Shown: positions 11,788-24,226 of the stretch, piece by piece | How positions within the stretch are numbered: position 1 is the first letter of the stretch | Layout: every line of letters starts with the position of its first letter | Origin: Typha latifolia | Taxonomy: Eukaryota > Streptophyta > Magnoliopsida > Poales > Typhaceae | Length of the DNA: 64,000 nt | Assembly (NCBI GenBank): GCA_019914945.1 | Contig: CM034101.1 | Coordinates: 2,987,188 to 3,051,187 of the forward strand | Direction of reading: 5' to 3' | The notes under the pieces: generated by a model | Seen by the model: the letters and a program-made list of their open reading frames with translations, nothing else | What the model was told of the DNA's origin: nothing | The model's database searches: none | Position numbers and translations under genes: made by a program

Positions 11788-13769
11788 ATGCTTCCCGAAT
11801 CTAAGAGGACGACTCACCCCTCCCAGCTCGAGCATTGGGCTGAGCTAGTCTTCCCATGGCTCCCCCCACCTGACCTCGCCGCCGCCGCCTCCACCTGCGA
11901 CGCCTTTCGCCGCGTCACCGCCACAATCACCTATCGCCGCTCCTCCGACGCTGCCCGCGGCCTCGAGACCCACTCCATCCCTTTCCGTAACACCGTCGAC
12001 TCCCAACCCTACTCCTACTTCCTCTACTCTCCCTTTTCCCTTATCTGTTCCTCTTCTACTCCTCTCTCCCAGCCATGGGGAGGAGTAGGAGGAGGAATAC
12101 CCACTTCGATTCCATCTTCTCTTACTACTGATCTCTCGAACCCAATTGTGGAAAACGCATCTGGATGCGATTGCAAGGTTTGTTTCAGGAAATCGGAGGT
12201 GGATTTTGAAGGGTGCCCGTGTTGGAGTAGAAAGGAGGAGGCTTTTTTGGGTTTGGGCGAGGAGTTGGAGATCATTACAGAGTGCGGGAAGAATTGTGCT
12301 TGTGGATTGGAGTGTGCGAGTAGGGTGACGCAGAGAGGAGTTTCGGTTCAGTTGAGGATTGTCAAGAATCGGGAGAAGGGGTGGGGGCTGCACGCAGCGC
12401 AGTTTGTGGGGCGAGGGCAATTTGTTTGTGAATATGCCGGTAACAGCTGTTGTGATATTTTTATTTTAAGCACTTTTCTCTAAAATAATTGGAATGGAAT
12501 ACAAAATGTCATGACTCACGACAAATGGTAGAATTTAGTTTGCCATTATATGACTAATTACTTTTGTAATTTGGATAACATGAGCTTCTAGCTTCTAGTT
12601 TGATGCAAACTTAACAAATTAATCAGAAGGTTAAATCTATGCTGATGTTTATACATATCTTTCTAAGCTTAGGAGGTGACTTCTTGGAGCTGTATTCTAA
12701 AGTATCTGATAATAGGGTGCATTTGATGTCTAAAATTTGTCCAATTCTTCTTAGATGAGCTTTGCACTACTATTTGCCATGTTTGAATAAATTTTTTAAC
12801 TTCTGCTAGCATATATTCCCTACAATGAGCAAAAAGTTGATTTTTTTTTTTAGACTTTTTTATTTTATTTCTCCATTTTGTAAAGGAGTTTAACTTATCT
12901 AGTGAAAATTGTCATGGTTAAGCGTGCAGAGATTGAGAGATAGAGTAGCAGTATCTTTTAATTCATTTGATAATCCCTGGTTCTCTTTCAATTTCATGCA
13001 AAATACAAGATAATGTATATTCTAAATTTATTGATTAAGGGAAGATAAGGCCTTCCAAAACAGTATAGCAATTTTAGCTATCTCAAGTTTATCAATGACA
13101 AAGATGATCATGGAAGGAACAGAGTGGGTACCCCGGCTTCTGATTGTTTTGTTGTATAACTGAATCCTAGGGTTTGTTTTTCTATGAGCTATAAGTTTCA
13201 CAAATTTTACAAGCTGGGCTCTGGCTATATTATTCTCTGGAATAGGTCATTATCGACTAGTTGCCTAGACGGCTAGACTGGCTGACTGATTTTTTTTTGT
13301 CATATCTAATCTTGTGGGCTTCCTGAGTTTCGCTCTCTTGGTCCCATATATTGGTAATAGTAATACTGTTGTTTCTACAGGTGAGTTCTTGACAACAAAA
13401 GAAGCTAGAAGGCGGCAGAAGTTGTACGACGAACTAGCATCTAGTGGCAGATTCTCTCATGCACTTCTGGTTGTGAGAGAGCATCTCCCTTCCGGCAAAG
13501 CATGCCTAAGAGTGAATATTGATGCAACAAAAGTAGGAAATGCTGCTCGCTTTATCAACCATTCATGTGACGGCGGAAATCTACTCTCTGTCTTGGTCAG
13601 GTGCTCTGGATCATTGCTTCCAAGACTTTGTTTCTTTGCAAGTGCTAATATAGAGGAAGGTGAAGAGCTTACCTTCAGTTATGGTGATGTTAGGCTTAGG
13701 CCAGGTGGTCTGCCTTGTTTTTGTGGAACATCTGTTTGCTCTGGCATTCTGCCTTCAGAGGAGACTTGA
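11788..13769 (+). CDS. SUVR3: SUVR3-like histone-lysine N-methyltransferase (SET domain)
   Basis: SET-domain protein of the Su(var)3-9-related class, predicted to methylate histone H3 lysine in the nucleus. It has two exons, 11788-12439 and 13381-13769 (GT-AG, phase 1), giving 346 aa. Residues of about 15-45 (LVFPWLPPPDLAAAASTCDAF) look like an F-box-type helix, which SUVR3 homologues also carry. A cysteine-rich pre-SET follows (GCDCKVC, ECGKNCACGLEC). SET motifs are GWGLHAAQ, CEYAGEF, the cofactor-binding N277-H-S-C280 and ELTFSYGD (313-320). The post-SET zinc ligands are C330, C332 and C337. All catalytic elements are present, so the enzyme should be active. Exon 1 is strongly GC-rich at its 5' end and exon 2 is not, a monocot-type gradient. 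The intron is 941 bp. The ATG at 11788 gives the expected family length. Confidence 0.95.
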
Positions 13770-15869
13770 ATTCATATTCGAACTTAGCAGTAACCATCTT
13801 GGACTCTTTGAAACTTTTCATCCCTTTGCAACTGCTGGTAGATAGAGTTGGGTATCTATCAAGATCGGTATGAAGGCTTTTATGGACAGAAAAGGTTGTC
13901 AGGTATATTAGATTATTTGAAACTACATACTTACATAAAATGCTTTAGAAACTAAAGTCGTAAATTCCATGTTTACATACGTTGAATCTTCTGATTTTTC
14001 TTTTTCAAATTTGAATGTTGAAAGCCTTCCATTCTCCACTGTTAGTTAATTAGTTGATAATGTTGAGTTTGCTGTGTCTTTTTGGATGGAGGGTGTGAAG
14101 CAATGTTATTCTATCAAACTGTAGTGAGGGAAGTCTAGCTCGGCTTCTCAGGGGAGAACCTGAGTGTTTCCATCACAAGGATATTAGTCTAAAGATGTGG
14201 TTAGTGTTTATACATTCAAGTAAAGATTAATTAAACATAATTAGTGGTCATCTATGAATATTCCATTCCTTTTTTTCCGAGAGAATTGGACTTTTATTTA
14301 TTGAAATAGAACGAAACAGGGGGGAGTGAAGAAAAAGGAAAGAAAGAAAACAGAGCTATACAAGCGGAGAATGCATCAAATTTTATTGGAGAACAAAGTG
14401 GAAAGGAGGAGGACTTCCATCTGTTCAAATCTCTGGGAAAGAGCTCCGTAGATCTGAGACGGTGAGTGCTCCTTTTCGTAAGATGCTTTTGTTCTGCTCG
14501 CTCCAAAAAAACCTTACCAAAGAAGATCTAGAAAGTGGTCGGTTGCCTTGCGGGAGCACGCAGGAATTGATCTAGTTCTCCGGTGGGCCTAATTTGCAGC
14601 GAATGCTAGAGAGTTTTTGATCGAAATAGATTAATTTTTAAATTTGTTATCAAATAAGATTTAATTTACTAATTAGTATTTTTTTCTAAGGTAAAATACT
14701 GAACTAATCATCGTTTTATGTATATAAATATTTTTAGTTTAATCTTTTAATAAAATGTCTGACGAGAAATTTTTTGATCAATGTAATATTTTTGTTAGGG
14801 CTAGAGTAAATTATATCTTGTAAGTTTGATTGATAATTTATTTCGAAAAAATATATATATAATTAATTTACTTTGTCGCTAATTCGGAAGCTAGGCGATA
14901 AAGTTAATACTTGAATTCTAGCCTGCATATTTTGTTTAGTCAAATCACTGGATTCTTGGTCAAACGCAACGACCTAATTGAATTAAAAGGCAAGGATAAG
15001 AATATATCCGTCTATTTAATTAACAAAAAAAAAAGATGAATATATCCATCCAGGTGTGCCTTTTACCTCTGTGATCAACGCATATGAAGCATTTGACTCT
15101 GTGACTCGTGAGAGGTTGGAGGAAGACCACATCAACGCCTAAAAACATAGAAGAACCATGGTCAAATTACGTTCTACTATTTTAATCACAAAAAGAAATT
15201 ACGTTCTACTATAATTAAAGTTTTGTAAGATGTTAACATCTAATAAATTATCATAAGGTAAGAAACAAAATACAAATATTCTATTATTCTTTTCATTTTC
15301 CCATATGTAAGTCACCAAGTTTTACCCCTGTTGTAGAGAAATTTATATAAAAAAAACTATACATCCTAACTTTATAATCATTCACACTCTTCGTTCATTC
15401 TACATTTTGTTTTTAGTGACTAAGAATACTGAGATAATTTTAACCTAATAATTATTAATGAGATAGAAATTTTTGTTGCTTTTGAAAATATTAACATCAT
15501 TTTATATTTTATATTTACAGTCGATCTAACTAACTAATGTCAGAGTATTTTTGTGGTATAAAAATCAAAATGTAGGGTTAATAAATATCTATATGAGAGG
15601 ATTTGGATGATAATAAAAGCATAACTAAAGGTGGTTTTGATAAATTTCTATACAAACTATAACATCATTAGTTTAGCTAGCTAATCTCCCCGAGTAATAT
15701 GTACTAATGACATCAACTAGAAAGTGAAATGCTCCTCTAATTCGTCCTTTCCTCTCTCTCTCCTAACCTTCTTCTTTGGCTCCTATCGCGGGGAATCCGG
15801 CGGAGAAGAGAAGAGAAGAGAAGAGAAGAGAGCCCCCTCTCCCGTGATTAATTCGCGGTGGCGGAGGCG
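13770..15869. other. SUVR3-UBC2 intergenic region
   Basis: SUVR3 3' UTR, then AT-rich sequence. A patch at 14270-14600 with oligo-A/T ends and mixed composition, unlike its surroundings, may be retroelement debris. From about 15700 the UBC2 leader begins, ending in a GAAGA repeat. No gene is supported. Confidence 0.55.
15803..15832 (+). repeat. (GAAGA)n microsatellite in the UBC2 5' leader
   Basis: About six tandem GAAGA units lie within 40-70 nt of the UBC2 start codon. Purine-rich leaders are common in plant genes. Length polymorphism is likely. Confidence 0.8.
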
Positions 15870-18800
15870 ATGTCGACGCCGGCGAGGAAGCGTTTGATGC
15901 GTGATTTCAAGCGGCTGCAGCAGGATCCGCCCGCCGGGGTCAGCGGCGCGCCACACGAGAACAACATCATGCTGTGGAACGCCGTCATCTTTGGGTAAGA
16001 CGCCTTGGCTTTTTCGGAAATCTAGGAAAAGCAAGTATTGGTTCCTTCAATGTTTGGGTTTTGATTCGCCTCTTCTTGGTTTGCAGACCCGATGATACTC
16101 CATGGGATGGTGGTGAGTTTGCTGCTCTCAGCCCGATCTTTCTTAAAAAGTTGTAAGATTTGATTAGATCGACAATTTGAGGTGCACGAAGATTTGTGCT
16201 TTTGCGGGTCCAAGATGATTTCATTTTTGGGAATTAGGGTTATCTTGGCGATGTGTATTTGGGGATTTGTAAGCCCTTGTATTTCTTTACAATCTTGCCT
16301 CAAGGTTTCCAGTTTCCTGTGCAAAGATCAGTAGTTTTGGATTTTTGAGAATGGGGATTGGGGATGGATGTCTACTTGATCTTTTTATGAGATAGTGTTT
16401 AGTTTCTTGGACTATTTAGACAACCATTCTGTATACAGATTGAACCAGCACCTAATAATGTACCCGTGCTGTTGAAATCTTGGTCCTGTTGTTTACTAAC
16501 ACCTCTGGTGTTTCTCCAGGCACATTTAAACTGACTCTGCAGTTTACGGAGGATTATCCTAACAAACCGCCGACAGTCAAGTTTGTCTCGCGGATGTTCC
16601 ATCCAAATAGTAAATTCCTTCTTCTCCCATGAATTAAGTTGTTATTAATGTGTTTTACCATACTTGAAGCATATTAGCATGAATCCAATTCCGTTGCTGT
16701 TTTGTTATTTAGACTGCACTTTTCTAAATGAGGACTTCATTGCAATTGTTTTTAATCAGTCTATGCAGATGGAAGCATTTGCTTGGATATTTTACAAAAT
16801 CAGTGGAGTCCGATCTATGACGTTGCTGCAATACTGACTTCTATCCAGGTATTATTTTCCGGTAATTGTTGTAAGAAGACTGGTATCTTTGTTTTTTCTT
16901 CTTCTTCTACAGCTTTTTTTTTTTTTTTTTTTTTTCATTTTCAAACTACTTATTTGGAGAGCGTAAGCCTTACTCAGGAAGAGATAATTTTCGTGTAGAT
17001 ATTGTGACCAAGATTTCATCAGAGGCACATGCATAAACATCAGTTGTGTAAATCATATGTTGGAAGTTCAAAACTAGGTTTTAATACAAAGTATTGTTGT
17101 TTCTATGCTCTATACCCTTACTTGCTTTAGTTTTGTAAACAAAGAGACCTTTGTTTTGTATAAGAAACCTAAATGTACAACAACAGTTGGTAGACTTGAT
17201 GTGTGTAAGAGTTCTTGTGATTTGAGGAAAGAGGTTGAGCTTTCCCAACCTGCAAAAGTGTCCAAATAATCTTCCAGTCACAGTTAGGATGCAAAAGCTT
17301 TATATCCTTATGTAGCATTGTATTTAGATTAGCCAACAATTGGATTAGTAAATTCCTCATCCTTTGTATTCTTTTGGCTTCTATTTTTGGAAGTTTATTG
17401 AAAAGAATGATTATTATATAAAGTAGGTACAATATCAACCGAGCTTACAGTGCCCACTGTTAGTGTCCACTTTGTTGATCTTTCTTTTTCTGTAATTAGA
17501 AGTATGCTATTTGGACATACACAAGCATTTAGAAATTGGCTGTGACTAGCAACTAGCAAGCATATATACAGATCATATTGGAATATCTGTTTTAAATATG
17601 CATATTTAGTACATTCATTGAGTATTTGTCATGAGACCCAAAACTTTATACGAGTTTTGCTTGAACCAATAAGCTTGTCAAAAATGCCTTCATTTGAATA
17701 CACACTAATTGGCTGGTATGCAGAAGAATGCATGCTTAGGAGGTCCAAGCCTATGCTCCATGCACATGCATGCAGATGTACATTATTAGTGCACTTTCAA
17801 GAGATTGAGGCTTAGAGTATAAATTGTTTATGTCTACATATGGGAAATATTTTGGATATTTTCTACTCGGGCATCATAGATTAAAGTATAAGATTTCAAC
17901 TTAATGCAATATATCATACCTAGTTTCCTCTTCAAATTTGTGAAGTCTTGTGTAGGAGTAATACTCTGAAGATACAACAAAAGATGTGGAAATGTTCTCT
18001 TTGTTTTATTTTAAAAAATAATAATTATTATTACCACTATGGTTATTGTTAAATGGAACAAGCCAAGACCTAGAGCTGCAACTGGAAGGCTCTAGCCTCT
18101 AGGTATGGCAACCAAAATGAGTACTATGTATCTTCATTCCTAGATGTGTAAGATTAATTAACTTAACCACGAGCGGTGCCGTGCATTTATTTTGGTAAAG
18201 GTTGGATGGCTTTATGCATGGCCTTCATCTTCATGATGTCTACTGAAGCATTTCTGTAATACACGCATAGACGTGCAAATCACACACAGATAAATGTTGG
18301 AGGTTAGGTATAGCTCTTTCTGAAAGTTTTAAGATACTATAATCATTCATCTTGAGGATGGTATGTTTGGGCTCTTGAGTAATTAACTATATCCAAAGAA
18401 GCAAGGTCCACTTTTAACTTGAAAATGATTAAAAAAAAAGTGTAGCACCTCCTATGACAGGTGTTTGTTGAAAAGAAAGGAGCCAGCAAACCTGTAAGAT
18501 ATCTCTTTGGAAATCCACAGACCATAGTATACTTCTTATATACAAGGGCTTAGATACATGCTCATATACTTGATTCTTGACAGTATAAAATTGTGGGACA
18601 TGTTATGTTAGCATGTCTCTGCTTTTCTTAGTGAATTTTAAAAAAAAAAACTCTTATGGACTATGATGTTTGTGTTGGTTAGATCTTCTGTTGATTTTAT
18701 GGCTACAATTGTCTGAGTAAATATGAAATATTTCCTGGAGAAAGAAAAACAAATTCCCTAGATAGGTATGAAAAAGTAGCAAGAATTTAGAGTTTCTCAC

Positions 18801-19205
18801 CTCTATCAGTGCACTAGAAAACCTGATGTTTGTGAGAAGTGAAAATGAGTTTGTCAAATAAAATAAATTTGTCAACCACAGGTAGTTTATTTGATGATGT
18901 TAGTGCCTGGTAATCAGGTAGTTAGCTTCTATCTAATTCAGTACTGAAAACTGGCTGCTTTGTTAGGTTTCTATCTTATGATGGTGTACAAATGAGTGAA
19001 GTGAAATATTTTAGTTCGCTGCATTCAAATTTTTTAGCAACTAACATTTGTTCTTTTCTTTTTTCTCTATCTGCAGTCTCTACTCTGTGATCCAAACCCA
19101 AATTCTCCTGCAAATTCTGAGGCAGCTCGAATGTTCAGTGAGAACAAGCGTGAATACAACCGCAAGGTTCGAGAAATAGTGGAGCAGAGTTGGACAGCTG
19201 ACTAA
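15870..19205 (+). CDS. UBC2: RAD6-type ubiquitin-conjugating enzyme E2 (UBC1/2/3 group)
   Basis: E2 enzyme that accepts ubiquitin on Cys88 and passes it on with RING E3 ligases. The plant RAD6 homologues act in histone H2B monoubiquitination and DNA-damage tolerance. Five exons (15870-15994, 16087-16112, 16520-16609, 16760-16848, 19077-19205) with GT-AG borders give exactly 152 aa, the family length. Motifs in order: N-terminal [16 protein letters not shown], the [13 protein letters not shown] and PDDTPWDGG blocks, [25 protein letters not shown] with Cys88 in DGSICLDIL, and the C-terminus [12 protein letters not shown]. There is no acidic tail, as in other plant RAD6 proteins. Exon 2 is only 26 nt. 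Intron 4 is 2.2 kb and contains a poly-T run (16917-16935). Confidence 0.97.
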
Positions 19206-20070
19206 TGGGTGACCAGTATCTGCTACGCAGAGAGGTGCATATAACAATAAGACTCCCAAATATAGCTTGGTAGATAGTCCTCTTGAATGCTTATCTAGAT
19301 GACTTACCATGGGTGCACCCGCACCCTTGTATCCCCATGTTGAACCCCTTTTATCCGCTTATTTTGTATGTTTCTAGTACGCCGTCATCCTTGGTATGGA
19401 TCGGATCGAAGTGTCATTCTCATATAAATGTTCCTATATAAATTCATATCCTACAATGCCCCAGTTGATTGGTCTTTCCTAAACAAGGGAAAACTCTTGC
19501 TCAAAGGTGATATAGGCAGTCCTTCAAAAGGTGTTTGTGTTTTTGTATATGATATTTCTGAAATTTATGCAGATTGTTCTTGACCAAGTCAGCCAGACTT
19601 AAATCTGGCTTTTATCAACAACAAATTATCTGCTTAGTTTAGTCTCCTATTAAGCTATACAATGTGACGCAGCTGCTAAATGCAGCAGAGCAACCGACTA
19701 GTAGGCATCTTTGCTAGTCTTCATCTTCACCATATCACGAGAAAAGCAACTGCAAGGGTTGGCATGAGAGTCAAGCTCTGCCAAAGCTGCAGTGCAGAAG
19801 GCAAGGTTCCTCAGCTAGTAAGAAGGATTCAAACACACAGTACAAAAGTTCAAACAATTAATAGCTCTCTTTTCTACCAGTATATATATGGCCATTGAAA
19901 TGCCAAAACAATAAGGCTTTCGTCTTCTGGAATCCCTAAGCTTTCTTCTCTCTCCCTCTCGAACTTCAATGCTCGTCCTTTCCCGAGTTTTCATGCTCCT
20001 GGACGTAGGACTGGTGGTAGCGCGAAGCATCTTCCTCTTCCTCCCTAGTGGCACGACGAGTGACAGAACT

Positions 20071-20470
20071 GCTATTGCAGAAATAGTATTATGTGAATTT
20101 TTTGCTTTAAATAGTATTGCAGAAATACAGGGTGCTAAATATAAATGTTTTTGGTTTTTGTAACATTTTCATTTAACACCCTGTATTTATGTGAATTTTT
20201 GTTGAAGTAACATTGTAGAATAAAGGGCTATAAATGTAAATGTCTTTAGTTTTGTAATTTTACACTGTATTTATGTGAATTTTTGGTTCAAAATAATATT
20301 GCAGAAATACAGGGTACTAAATGTAAATGTCTTTAGGGGTGCTAAATACAAATTTCTTTAATTTTGGTAAAGTTTTCTTTTAACACCCTATAAATAATGA
20401 AATTTTGTTTCAATAATATTACATAAATGCAATATTCTACCTGCGAATGTCTTTAATTTTTGTGAAATTT
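20071..20470. repeat. Degenerate tandem repeat with internal inverted words
   Basis: Words such as ATTGCAGAAATACAGGG, AAATGTAAATGTCTTTA and TTATGTGAATTTTTG recur about four times, with copy starts near 20110, 20209, 20297 and 20417 (spacing about 90-120 bp). Within a unit, CAGGGTGCTAAAT is echoed in reverse complement by ATTTAACACCCTG, so each unit could fold into a hairpin. Copies differ by many substitutions, so the array is old. Confidence 0.7.
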
Positions 20471-20532
20471 CCATCCAAGTGAACTTTCGGTTAAACTAAG
20501 TGCAAAATTCCTTGAAATTTGTTAAAGCATTA

Positions 20533-20538
<6 letters not shown>

Positions 20539-20597
<59 letters not shown>
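20539..20597. repeat. Compound (TA)n(TG)n microsatellite
   Basis: About 17 TA units run directly into about 12 TG units. Simple-sequence repeat, likely length-variable. Confidence 0.95.
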
Positions 20598-21047
20598 CTT
20601 CTGTTCAAAACCTAAGCTTCTTATAGCACAATTCTCAATTCTCTCTACCAAAGTAGTCATCATGGCCAATATGACCCACGAGTACTGGAGGTAACGGTAA
20701 CATGTAAACATGCAAAGCGAGGATGTTAGCCTGGAACTTGATATGTTGGCCAATAAACCTTAATTAAAAGTACGCATGCCCAAGTTAAACATGTTGGTAT
20801 ATTGCACATTTGCACCATTACAGAATGATTGATACTTTTCCCTAGAACAATACTCTTTTGCCTCATTCCACATCCATGGTGTATTCTGGTAGATTTATAA
20901 TCTACGGGTTAGTATTTTAAGCTTACAAACGGTGATGAACTTCAACTCATTGACAGGATGAAATGGATCGAGATAGTGTACAAGTTTGGAGCAACATGAT
21001 GATCTTTTGACCTTACAAATTACATTGAGACAAGAACCAAATGCTAA

Positions 21048-24000
21048 CTAATTGAGTGACGATCTGGAAGCCTGAGAAGGTGATAGAGGGGATCCTTCGC
21101 TACTTAGAGAATCTGCCCTCCATGCATCCTGGACCTGAGCAGCAAACTGCAGGTTCCAGAGCACATCCTCAACTGAAGGTCTCTGAGTAGGCTCCTTTGA
21201 TAGACATCGCAGGCAGATCTCCATTACCGTCTTTAATGATTCATCGCAACAGGCCCTACTTGCTACTGGGTCCACAATGCTCCTCCTCCTAGCAGCACCG
21301 TCCGCTGTAATGCTTGATTTTAGCTGCGTCGAAGCCAAAGTCAAGGTGAAATTGTTGATCAGATAAGCTTATCCAATTTTTGGGATTAAATAACTCTTCT
21401 CAGACTGTCCAGTATAGAGCTATAGTAGGTTAGTTAAATCATAAAAATATTACAACATGCAAGAAGTTCCAGTAGTAGCTCAACAATAACTGTAAAAGGA
21501 AAAAAAAAATCCAACCTGATTCTTCACTATTTCCACTTCACATTGAGACGTGACTGGCCTTCCACATACAATCTCCATTAGAATTACACCCAAATCATAA
21601 ACGTCAACTTTATCGCCATGCTTAACCCTACAAAGGGACATCGTTGTAACTTGCAGATGACAATTCTATTTTATAAGAAAGTTAAGTTTGTATTCTTGCT
21701 GTTATATAGGCAAAAGTTAACCCATAAAGGCACATGTAATATTCATCTCTGAATCTGCTGATGAGGTTTTCCCCATTATTCTAGAAAAAATGAAGGTATC
21801 CTAATGTCCAATATATGTGTGTGTTTGTGTTTGTGAATATCTATAAGATTGTCAAGGGGCCACCAAGTAATGAATAAAATTGATATAAGAATTTCAATGC
21901 ATGTATTGTAAGATTGCCATAGTTTCAAATTGCAAAAAACTTGTTAACTATTTACAGCGAGGATTGATGTGCCGGCCACTGGTCGGCATGGCACGTGCCA
22001 TGGCATGCCTCCATGGTGTAAATTAGTTAGATCCCGCCTAAGTAGATCTTACTTATAAAGGTCCGGTAAGTGGATCATGAGTAAATCACGATCTATTTTA
22101 TCATCTTCTCCAACGAGTAAAGGGGCAAACCGGTGCCCTAGCCTTCTCCAACCGCTGTGGGAGGGCTCGAGATCTCCTATTGCTGTTGAACGCTGTTAGA
22201 AGCCATTTTGAAGCCATCCAAGATGGTTTTTGGTGGGGTGTTGTTGGCCACCCCATGCAACATGCCGACCTAGCATCAAAAAACGGCACGACCATCCTTG
22301 AATTTAGAAAAACATGCTATCTCTGGATATCCCCTGCAGCTTAGCAGAATGAAGCAAGCTGCTAGTTCCCTAGAAACCTCTCACCTCCTAGGCTGTGTAA
22401 TCATTTAAGATTGCTCACTTGAGGTGATGAAGTGTTGGACCCTAGATCTTATCATCAAGCATCTATCCTATAAAAACTTCTGAACTTTTGGGGGATAACA
22501 AGATAATATTATTTACCTATCAATAGATCCCTTAGATATGCTTGAAGATCCAGCAGCTCCAACCTGCATAGATACACAAGAATGTATGTCAAACCAAACG
22601 ATGAAAACTTACAATAGAAGACTGAACTCATCCTGTACTTAAGTATACAAATCATCCTTTATCTTACCTCACTTTTTGTATTCTCCGCTAATAACGGCAA
22701 ATTATAGCTGCTGATTTTTGCAACAAGGTTCTGATCTAGAAGAATGTTTGTGATCTTCAGATTATTTGCAAATAAACCAGGTATGATACCTCCGTGCAAG
22801 AATTGGATACCCTTTACTACACCAATAGCAGCTGATATTCGTTGTGTCCAAGTAAGCCGTTGTCCTGGAACTACCTCTATAGAATCACATGTAAGAGAAC
22901 TTCAAAATAAATAGAACTGGGTGACATTATGAGAGAAAGCAAGATTTATGAAAGAAATGATGACAAATTGAAACTTACGTGAAATGTTGCTTCTCAAAGT
23001 TCCATTTGAGACATGTTCAAAGATGAGAAACAATCGACTGACTGTGGAATCATCAAGGCAATATTCAAAGCAGTGCCCAAGGGCACTGGCTAAATGCCGA
23101 TGTCTAAGCTTTGATATCAGCTCAATATGACGGCTGAGGTTTTGGGAAGACTGGCTCTTTTTAACTTTCAAACACCTTATTGCAACCAAGGAACCATCGT
23201 TAAGCCTGCCTCTGTACATCTGGAAGTACAGAATAGTACTTTCTTAATATCATGTGAACAACTATTGAAAATATTTTACATTAATGGAACAGAGACTCTT
23301 CAAGTAGCTGCAGATGAAGGGACATAACGTGCTCCATTGACGAGGTAATGCAGTTAAGAAAGTTTATGAAGATCTTCAATCCACATAGAAAAAAGATAGC
23401 TATTCAAATTTATCATATACAGGACACCATGACATATTATGGTAGTTGAAGAGAATATCCATAGTGATGTTAATAGAATAAGTTTTTTGGTTACCAAATT
23501 TCTACGTGTTGTTTCTGATTAGTAGGTTCAGAGAAACTAAACATAATTTAGTTAAGCAGAGCCTCAGATATGACTAGTTGAGCTGTTGACTAAGGACATC
23601 ATCCCAAAGTACCTCATTATAGTCTTCAGAGAAAGTGAACATAACTGTTTGCAAGAATGTATACAATAAAAGAGAGCAAGTTTGAACTCAATTTGCAGCA
23701 AGTATTAAAGAAAGAAATGTATACCTGACCATGGGAACCTTCTCCCATGAAACTTGATGCATCAAAGTTATTTGTCGCACCTTCAAGCTCCTCTAAAGAA
23801 AATGTCCGATAAGATGGAACACCAAGTGCTCCCAGCTTCATTGTCTGAGTAATGTACCCTTTGTTTCAAAAAGAAAAGTAAGAGGTCAAAAACATTTTAA
23901 ATGAGTTAAAACCTGTAATTAAGTACAATTAGTCTTGCACAGGTAACCACGACATTGTTACAATGGCACATCATCAAAAAGAAGTATAAAGCAACTATAT

Positions 24001-24166
24001 GCAGCTAAACTTGTTAATCATTAAAACCAACCTCTACACTTGCAGCTCAAATTCTCACCCAACTTTTTTATCTTACTTTTAGCTTAATTGTATATGAATC
24101 CTTCCACATGAAAGGTCACCCACTTGAAAATTGTGAAGAGAGGTAACTAGATTAAAAAGTGGGCAT

Positions 24167-24226
<60 letters not shown>

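Larger units (their letters stand above)
19206..21047. other. Convergent 3' region between UBC2 and the LRR pseudokinase gene
   Basis: Both flanking genes point into this 1.8 kb. It holds the two 3' UTRs, a degenerate tandem array (20071-20470) and a compound (TA)n(TG)n microsatellite. No gene is supported. Confidence 0.6.
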
